Below, piece after piece: positions 58,581-64,000 of a stretch of 64,000 bases of DNA; the stretch's first letter is position 1, and every line of letters starts with the position of its first letter. Source of the stretch: Micromonospora sp. CP22. GTDB lineage: Bacteria > Actinomycetota > Actinomycetes > Mycobacteriales > Micromonosporaceae. The stretch covers positions 62,001-126,000 of the forward strand of contig NZ_VCJO01000010.1 in the NCBI RefSeq assembly GCF_009712475.1, read 5' to 3'. Both the position numbers and the translations under genes were made by a program. The notes under the pieces were generated by a model that was not told where the DNA came from, did not search any database, and worked only from the letters and a program-made list of their open reading frames with translations.

Positions 58581-59072
58581 ATGGGCACCTCCCCCAGCGC
58601 CGAGCGGACCCTGATCGCGTCGAACCGCCGAGCCCGCCACGACTACACGGTGCTCAAGACCTACGAGGCCGGCATCGTGCTCGCCGGGACCGAGGTCAAG
58701 TCGCTGCGGGCGGGACGGGTCTCGCTGGTGGACGCCTTCGCGCAGGAACGCGACGGGGAGATCATGCTGTACGGCCTGCACATCGCCGAGTACGGCTACG
58801 GCAGTTGGACCAATCACGCGCCCCGGCGTACCCGCAAACTGCTGCTGCGCCGGGTGGAGATCGCCCGGATCCTCGACCGGACCCGCGAGGGCGGCATCAC
58901 CCTGGTGCCGCTGTCGATGTACTTCTCCGGCGGCTGGGCCAAGGTCGAGCTGGCACTGGCCAAGGGACGCCGGACGTACGACAAGCGGCAGGTGTTGGCC
59001 GAACGCGACGCGAACCGGGAGATCGCCCGCGAGCTGGGCCGCCGGCTCAAGGGACGCCCGGCACGCGGCTGA
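58581..59072 (+). CDS. smpB: SsrA-binding protein SmpB
   Basis: 163 residues. Conserved features: IASNRRARHDYTVLKTYEAGIVLAGTEVKSLRAGRVSLVDAFA, ARILDRTREGGITLVPLSMYF and the basic C-tail KGRRTYDKRQVLAERDANREIARELGRRLKGR that enters the ribosome with tmRNA. It rescues stalled ribosomes with ssrA RNA, which was not found in the flanking DNA. Confidence 0.98.
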   Translation: MGTSPSAERTLIASNRRARHDYTVLKTYEAGIVLAGTEVKSLRAGRVSLVDAFAQERDGEIMLYGLHIAEYGYGSWTNHAPRRTRKLLLRRVEIARILDRTREGGITLVPLSMYFSGGWAKVELALAKGRRTYDKRQVLAERDANREIARELGRRLKGRPARG

Positions 59073-59187
59073 GCCGAGTCACCGGGTCGACCGCGACCCA
59101 AGGCCGACCGGACGCCGGGCCAGCCGCGCCCCCGGGGAGGGTGGCGGGGCTCAGCCGGGATGTGGGTCGGCACCGGCGAGGGGTGCC

Positions 59188-59601
59188 TCAGCCGGCGAGC
59201 AGGTGGGCGTGGGCGGCCCGCAGCCGGGCCAACGCGGGATCGGTGCCGGGCGGGAAGCGCCGATCCAGCTCGGCCCAGACCTCGGCGAGCGCCGCCGCCA
59301 CCGTCCGCAACTCGGCGGCGTGGCGGCGGCGACTCTGCTGTCGCTGGGCGTCGAGCCGCCGGGACCACCCGGCGGTGACCTCGGCCAGCCGATCGGCGTC
59401 GGCACGCGCCTCGGCGACGGTGCGGGCAGCCGCCGCCGGCACGATGGCGGCGACCGGCCGGGAGTCACCGTCACGGGTGACCACGGTGACCGTGTCGGTC
59501 AGCTCCGCCATGGCGACGAGTTGGCTGAGTCGGGTGCGCGCCTCGCGAAGGGGCAGCGAGCGCGCCGGGGTGTTTCGCGGAGTGAGGGCGGGGACAGCCA
59601 T
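59188..59601 (-). CDS. Orphan Phd/YefM-type antitoxin
   Basis: 137 residues. Residues 15-60 match the Phd/YefM DNA-binding fold: LPLREARTRLSQLVAMAELTDTVTVVTRDGDSRPVAAIVPA. The C-terminal two thirds (about 62-137) are a long charged helix region (AEARADADRLAEVTAGWSRRLDAQ) that would bind a toxin. No toxin gene is next to it on either strand. A GGTAC dyad lies 14 bp before the start, compatible with self-repression. Confidence 0.75.
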   Translation of the reverse strand: MAVPALTPRNTPARSLPLREARTRLSQLVAMAELTDTVTVVTRDGDSRPVAAIVPAAAARTVAEARADADRLAEVTAGWSRRLDAQRQQSRRRHAAELRTVAAALAEVWAELDRRFPPGTDPALARLRAAHAHLLAG

Positions 59602-59614
59602 GAATACATGGTCG

Positions 59615-59625
59615 GTACCGGGTAC
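59615..59625. promoter_or_regulatory. GTACC/GGTAC dyad before the Phd-like gene
   Basis: GTACCGGGTAC is palindromic around its central base and flanked by GTC and GAC. It starts 14 bp upstream of the ATG. Antitoxins of this fold usually bind such operators. Confidence 0.35.
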
Positions 59626-59636
59626 GACACTTTCCG

Positions 59637-60551
59637 CTACGGTCGACGCGGCGGACGGTCCCGACGGGACGGGAACTGGGTGCCGGGCCGGGCCAGCGTC
59701 GACCGGGCGCGCAGCCCCACCGGATCGGGTGCGGTGACATCCGGCTCGCCGCCCGCCGCAGCCGAGGCCGTGGCCGTGGCCGGTTGCGTCCGCCGGGCAG
59801 CCAGATACGCCATCGCGGCCCGGTCGTCGTCGCTGGGCGCGGCGAGCAGCGCGTACACCAGACCGACCACGCCGAAGATCACCAGCAGCACGATCGGGAT
59901 CAGCAGCGTACCGACACCGGCCCCGGTGACCTCGGCCGGCTCGTCGTGCAGGTGCACCGACAGGGCGCTCATCCCGGTGAAGTGCATTCCGTTGACCGCC
60001 ACCCCCATCACCAGCGCCGAGGCGAAGATCGCCACCGGCCTGCGGACGGTCACCGCGAGCCAGAGCGCGACAGAGGCCGCGACCACGGCGATCACCACCG
60101 ACAACCCCGCCCGGAGGTTGTCGTAGAGCAGCCGACCGTCAAGCCGCATCGCCGCCATGCCGGTGTAGTGCATCGCCGCCACCCCCGCACCGGTGAACAG
60201 GCCGCCACCGAGGATCCGCGCCACCGAGAGGCGACCGGTGCCCACGATCGCCAATCCGATGCCGACCGCCACCACCGCGAGCAACGCGCTGGCGACCGTG
60301 ATCGGCACGTCGTACCGGATCCGCGTCCCGGTCACGGCGAACCCGAGCATCGCCATGAAGTGCATCGTCCAGATCGCCGTGCCGCCGAGCGCCCACGCGG
60401 CCAGGCTCCCCCACCAGAGCTTCTGACCGGTGCTGGTCGCGGTCCGGATCCGGCCGGCGCAGACCAGGCCGAGGATCGAGCCGAGCACCGACAACGCGTA
60501 GCTCAACGCCGGTGTGATCCAGCCGTACTCGAAATGATTGATCTCTGCCAC
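59637..60551 (-). CDS. MHYT-domain membrane sensor
   Basis: 304 residues from GTG 60551, with GGGGAG upstream. Seven membrane helices with three MHYT-type motifs: MHFMAM, MHYTGM and MHFTGM, which are thought to bind a metal (copper) near the outer face. The C-terminal 65 residues are a disordered, basic tail with no GGDEF, EAL or kinase domain. The output mechanism is unknown; it may act as a redox or gas sensor through a partner. Confidence 0.88.
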   Translation of the reverse strand: MAEINHFEYGWITPALSYALSVLGSILGLVCAGRIRTATSTGQKLWWGSLAAWALGGTAIWTMHFMAMLGFAVTGTRIRYDVPITVASALLAVVAVGIGLAIVGTGRLSVARILGGGLFTGAGVAAMHYTGMAAMRLDGRLLYDNLRAGLSVVIAVVAASVALWLAVTVRRPVAIFASALVMGVAVNGMHFTGMSALSVHLHDEPAEVTGAGVGTLLIPIVLLVIFGVVGLVYALLAAPSDDDRAAMAYLAARRTQPATATASAAAGGEPDVTAPDPVGLRARSTLARPGTQFPSRRDRPPRRP

Positions 60552-60705
60552 GTGGGCTCCCCCCAGAGCTGCTACCGGCGCGTAGCGCACGCGCCGATGA
60601 CATGATCCGGGACGCTTCTACCAGGCACAACAGGGCCCCCGGGCACTCCGGGGCGTGCCGCCACGGTGACGCAGCGACGGTAGGGCTGACCGCCGTCGGG
60701 GGCGG

Positions 60706-63474
60706 TCAGGCCGGCGAGTGGTAGGCCAACACACCCCGGTTGACCGCGTTGATCGCCTGCCGGGCGGTGGCCCGCAACTCGGTGGAGGCACCGCCGGAGT
60801 CGGCCAGTTGGCCGAGCAGGTCCACCACCTGGCGGGCCCACCGGACGAAGTCGCCGGCCGGCATCTCGCCGTCGAGTTGCCCGCTGGTCAGCACCTTCGC
60901 CAACGCCTCGCCCCGGGCCCAGCGGTAGATCGGCCAGGCGAAACCCAGATCGGGTTCCCGGGTGACCGCCAGGCCACGCGCCGCCTCGTCGGCCTCGATC
61001 TCGCCCCACAGCTTCAGGGTCTCGTCGACCGCCTCGGCGACCGCGCCGCGCGGCAGCGAGGGCCGCTCGTCGACGTCGCGGCGGGCCTCGAAGACCACCA
61101 CCGAGACCGCAGCGGCCAACTCGGCCGGTGACAGGCCGTCCCAGATCCCACGCCGCAGGCACTCCGCCACGAGCAGATCCGCCTCGGTCCAGATCCGCGC
61201 GAGCATCCGACCGGCGTCGGTGACAGCGCCGTCGGCAGCGAGATAGCCGCGCGCGGTGAGCAACGCGACGATCCGGTCGAAAGTACGCGCCAACGACCCC
61301 GTCCGACCGGCGACCCGCTCCCGTAGCTCCTCGGTGTCCCGCTCCAACCGGCGGCGGCGCTCGGCCCAGCGGGCGTGCTCCTCCCGCTCCGGGCAGGCGT
61401 GGCAGGGGTGTCGGCGCAGCTCGGCACGGAGCTGGGTGAGCTGCTGGTCCTCCGTGGAGCGTCGCCCCCGGGAGCCCCGGCGGGAGTGCCGGTCCAGGCC
61501 GGTGCCGGTGACCTGAGCCGCCAGGTCACGTCGGGCGGCCGGGTTACGGTGGTTGAAGTGCTTGGGCACCCGGATGCGGGCCAGCACCTCGGCCGGGGTG
61601 GTGAAGTCACCGGGGCTGATCCGACCGGCCCAGCGATCCTGGGTGAGCACCAGCGGACGCGGCTCGCTGAACCCTCCGGCCGCCGGGTCGAGCACCACGG
61701 CCAGGCCCGCCCGACGTCCGGACGGCACCCGGATCACGTCGCCCACCCGCAGCCGCTCCAGGGCCGTCACCGCCGCCGCCCGACGCTGGCTCTGCCCCTG
61801 CCGGGCGATGGCCCGCTCCCGGTCGGCGATGGCCACCCGCAGGGCGAAGTACTCGTCGAAGTCGCCGTGGTGGCATTCCGCCTCGACGCCGTACGCCTCG
61901 ATGGTCTCGGTGTTGCGCTGCACCTGGCGGGCCAGGCCGACCACCGAGCGGTCCGCCTGGAACTGGGCGAACGAGGACTCCAGCAGCGCTCGCGCCGGCT
62001 CCGCGCCGACGCTGCCGACCAGGTTCACCGCCATGTTGTACGACGGCCGGAAGCTGGACCGCAGCGGATACGTCCGGGTGGAGGCCAGGCCCGCCACGTG
62101 CCGGGGGTCGGTCTCCGGGGACCACACCACCACGGCGTGCCCCTCCACGTCGATGCCCCGACGACCGGCCCGCCCGGTGAGCTGGGTGTACTCCCCCGGA
62201 GTCAGGTCGACGTGCGCCTCGCCGTTGTACTTGACCAGGCGTTCCAGCACCACGCACCGGGCGGGCATGTTGATGCCCAGGGCGAGGGTCTCGGTGGCGA
62301 AGACCGCCTTGACCAGCCCTCTGACGAACAGCTCCTCCACGACCTCCTTGAACGCCGGCAGCATCCCGGCGTGGTGGGCGGCCAGCCCCCGCTCCAGGCC
62401 GTCGAGCCACTCCCAGTAGCCGAGCACCGACAGGTCCTCGCCGGGAATCGCCGTCACCCGGGACTCCACCACCCGGCGGATCTCGGAGCGTTCCTCGGGC
62501 GAGGTGAGCCGCAGCCCGGCGGCGAGGCACTGCTGCACGGCGGCGTCGCAGCCGGCCCGGCTGAAGATGAACAGGATCGCCGGCAGCAGCCCCTCGCGGT
62601 CCAGCCGGTCGACGATGTCCGGGCGCATCGGGCCACGCCAGCGTGGCCCGCGCCGCCCGCCGCCGAACCGGCCCTCGCCGAGGTCGAGGCGGCGCATCGT
62701 GTCCCGGGTGTAGCGCAGCAACTCCGGGTGCACGTCGTGTTTGCGGGCCGCGGCGGCGTCGTGGAACAGGTCGAACATCCGCTTGCCGACCAGCATGTGC
62801 TGCCACAGCGGCACCGGCCGGTGCTCGCTGACCACCACCGTGGTCTCGCCCCGCACCGTGATCAGCCAGTCGGCGAACTCCTCGGCGTTGGAGACCGTCG
62901 CCGACAGCGACACCAGGGTCACCGAGGCGGGCAGGTGGATGATGACCTCCTCCCAGACCCCGCCACGGAACCGGTCGGCCAGGTAGTGGACCTCGTCCAT
63001 CACCACGTACGCCAGGCCCTCCAGGGTGGCCGAGCCGGCGTAGAGCATGTTGCGCAGCACCTCGGTGGTCATCACCACCACCGGGGCGTCGCCGTTGATG
63101 GCGTTGTCGCCGGTGAGCAGCCCCACCTGCTCGACGCCGTACCGGTCGACCAGGTCGTGGTACTTCTGGTTCGACAGAGCCTTGATCGGCGTGGTGTAGA
63201 AGCACTTGCGGCGGGGACCGTCGACCGGCTCCGGCCGCCCCGGCGCACCCCGCAGCGCCAGGTGTACGGCGAACTCGCCGACCACCGTCTTGCCCGCGCC
63301 GGTGGGCGCGCAGACCAGCACGCCACTGCCCCGCTCCAGGGCCTGACACGCCTCCCGTTGGAAGTCGTCGAGGTCGAACCCCAGGTCAGCGGTGAACTCT
63401 TCCAGTGCCGGAAACTGTGAGGCCTGGGCGGCCCGGCGGCGTGCCGCGGCATACCGCTCGGCGGGGCTCGACAT
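60706..63474 (-). CDS. helY: Ski2/Mtr4-like DEAD-box helicase HelY
   Basis: 922 residues. SF2 helicase core: Walker A VCAPTGAGKTVVG, TTPIKALSNQKYHDLV, DEVHYLAD (motif II), SLSATVSN, then ATETLALGINMPAR and TGRAGRRGIDVEG. After the KOW/arch-like region comes a winged helix and a C-terminal DSHCT domain (LVAECLRRGIWDGLSPAELAA...). Mycobacterial HelY is the closest named relative; it is thought to act on RNA or recombination intermediates. Start ATG 63474. Confidence 0.93.
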   Translation of the reverse strand: MSSPAERYAAARRRAAQASQFPALEEFTADLGFDLDDFQREACQALERGSGVLVCAPTGAGKTVVGEFAVHLALRGAPGRPEPVDGPRRKCFYTTPIKALSNQKYHDLVDRYGVEQVGLLTGDNAINGDAPVVVMTTEVLRNMLYAGSATLEGLAYVVMDEVHYLADRFRGGVWEEVIIHLPASVTLVSLSATVSNAEEFADWLITVRGETTVVVSEHRPVPLWQHMLVGKRMFDLFHDAAAARKHDVHPELLRYTRDTMRRLDLGEGRFGGGRRGPRWRGPMRPDIVDRLDREGLLPAILFIFSRAGCDAAVQQCLAAGLRLTSPEERSEIRRVVESRVTAIPGEDLSVLGYWEWLDGLERGLAAHHAGMLPAFKEVVEELFVRGLVKAVFATETLALGINMPARCVVLERLVKYNGEAHVDLTPGEYTQLTGRAGRRGIDVEGHAVVVWSPETDPRHVAGLASTRTYPLRSSFRPSYNMAVNLVGSVGAEPARALLESSFAQFQADRSVVGLARQVQRNTETIEAYGVEAECHHGDFDEYFALRVAIADRERAIARQGQSQRRAAAVTALERLRVGDVIRVPSGRRAGLAVVLDPAAGGFSEPRPLVLTQDRWAGRISPGDFTTPAEVLARIRVPKHFNHRNPAARRDLAAQVTGTGLDRHSRRGSRGRRSTEDQQLTQLRAELRRHPCHACPEREEHARWAERRRRLERDTEELRERVAGRTGSLARTFDRIVALLTARGYLAADGAVTDAGRMLARIWTEADLLVAECLRRGIWDGLSPAELAAAVSVVVFEARRDVDERPSLPRGAVAEAVDETLKLWGEIEADEAARGLAVTREPDLGFAWPIYRWARGEALAKVLTSGQLDGEMPAGDFVRWARQVVDLLGQLADSGGASTELRATARQAINAVNRGVLAYHSPA

Positions 63475-63546
63475 GCTTCAAGATTAGTGCGTGCCTCCGA
63501 CGAGCACCCGGCAAGGCCGACCGTCGGGGTGGTCGGGGCGGGTCGG

Positions 63547-63552
63547 TAGGGT
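63547..63552 (+). promoter_or_regulatory. Leaderless -10 element TAGGGT
   Basis: Ends 7 nt before GTG 63560, the likely start of the HAD-hydrolase gene. Confidence 0.4.
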
Positions 63553-63559
63553 GCACCAC

Positions 63560-64000
63560 GTGCCGGATCATGCCGAACCGACCGTTCCCGTACCCGACGT
63601 CAATCGGGGCCCGTCCCGTCGGCGGGTGCGGGCGGTGCTGTTCGACTTCCACGGCACGCTGGCGCAGGTGGAGGAGCCCAGCCAGTGGGTGCTGGCCGCC
63701 GCGTCGGCGTGCGGCGTGGAACTGGACCGGGCCCGCGCGACCGCCCTGGCCGACCGGCTGCTCACCGCCGGGCGCGCCGGTGGGCCGCTGCCGGCGCGGG
63801 TACCGCCCCACCTGGCCGAGCTGTGGGCCGACCGGGACCTGTACGAGCACGCCCACCGGGGCGCCTACACCGGGTTGGCCGAGACGGTCGACGCCGGTAT
63901 CGACGGGTTCGCCGAGGCGCTGTACGAGCGGGTGCTGACGCCGCAGGGGTGGGTGCCCTACCCCGACACCGCGCCGACCCTCGCCGCGCTGCGGGCCGCC
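63560..64000 (+). CDS. HAD-family hydrolase (partial, runs off right edge)
   Basis: The first 147 residues are present from GTG 63560 (GTG 63551 is in frame). Motif I is VLFDFHGTLA, with His in place of the second Asp of the usual DxDGT. This occurs in some HAD hydrolases but would change the catalytic acid. Helical cap region follows (VLAAASACGVELDRARA, HRGAYTGLAETVDAG, YERVLTPQGWVPYPD). Motifs II-IV lie outside the window. Substrate unknown. Confidence 0.8.
   Translation, partial: MPDHAEPTVPVPDVNRGPSRRRVRAVLFDFHGTLAQVEEPSQWVLAAASACGVELDRARATALADRLLTAGRAGGPLPARVPPHLAELWADRDLYEHAHRGAYTGLAETVDAGIDGFAEALYERVLTPQGWVPYPDTAPTLAALRAA

Noticed and set aside
59073..59187. tmRNA gene next to smpB
   Set aside because: Only 115 bp lie between smpB and the next gene, and no tRNA-Ala-like ends or tag frame is visible.

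Overview
The window is about 72% GC and every gene shows strong third-position GC bias. GTG starts, ATGA/GTGA stop-start overlaps and leaderless promoters are frequent. Together with a CebR-type cellulose box, a SAM-IV riboswitch and an actinobacterial RRHVD leader peptide, this points to an actinomycete chromosome, most likely Micromonosporaceae (Micromonospora-like). No rRNA, tRNA, CRISPR array, integrase or transposase was seen. Most of the window looks like ordinary chromosome with a few accessory insertions.

Layout. 1-5912 (minus): right-hand end of a phage-defence operon, reading Ser/Thr kinase, SNF2 helicase (DrmD-like), adenine methylase (DrmMI-like, cut by the left edge), consistent with class 1 DISARM. 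6255-12936: MmcQ/YjbR protein, fused sugar-ABC-type permease, beta-propeller lipoproteins and a LytS/LytTR two-component pair. 12937-13368: convergent gap holding a strong hairpin and a nested-hairpin element. 13369-17705: pyridoxal kinase, MerR-HEAT and HEAT proteins with a MerR operator, and small genes. 17706-26602: htpG, then an envelope/stress island: OmpR-type regulator, sensor kinase and GerMN lipoprotein on the minus strand; two STAS proteins, a second GlsB-like membrane protein, a secreted protein, DUF6529 and a Rieske protein on the plus strand. A shared direct-repeat motif lies near both parts.

26743-28798: secreted GH5-FN3-CBM2 cellulase under a CebR box. 28836-40466: nitrogen locus on the minus strand. 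urtABCDE (urea uptake) and ureABCFGD (urease) flank a divergent pair, a cytosolic AmiC/UrtA-like binding protein and a MarR regulator. ureD carries an apparent one-base frameshift close to its end. 40841-43647: SAM-IV riboswitch, RRHVD leader peptide and an amino-acid ABC transporter, presumably for methionine or cystine. 43665-48391: AbiEi/DUF559 protein, ABC-2 exporter pair and an unusual TetR-repeat-Hin-HTH regulator.

48397-64000: secreted phosphoesterase, glpK, RsbW-like ATPase, a DksA-like zinc protein behind a leaderless upstream ORF and an intrinsic terminator, an SCP2 protein coupled to a glycogen-debranching-type enzyme, Nudix hydrolase, membrane alpha/beta hydrolase, smpB, orphan Phd antitoxin, MHYT sensor, HelY helicase and the start of a HAD phosphatase cut by the right edge.

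The items most worth following are the kinase-led defence operon, the SAM-IV plus leader-peptide cascade, the dksA-like leader with its upstream ORF and terminator, and the nested-hairpin element.
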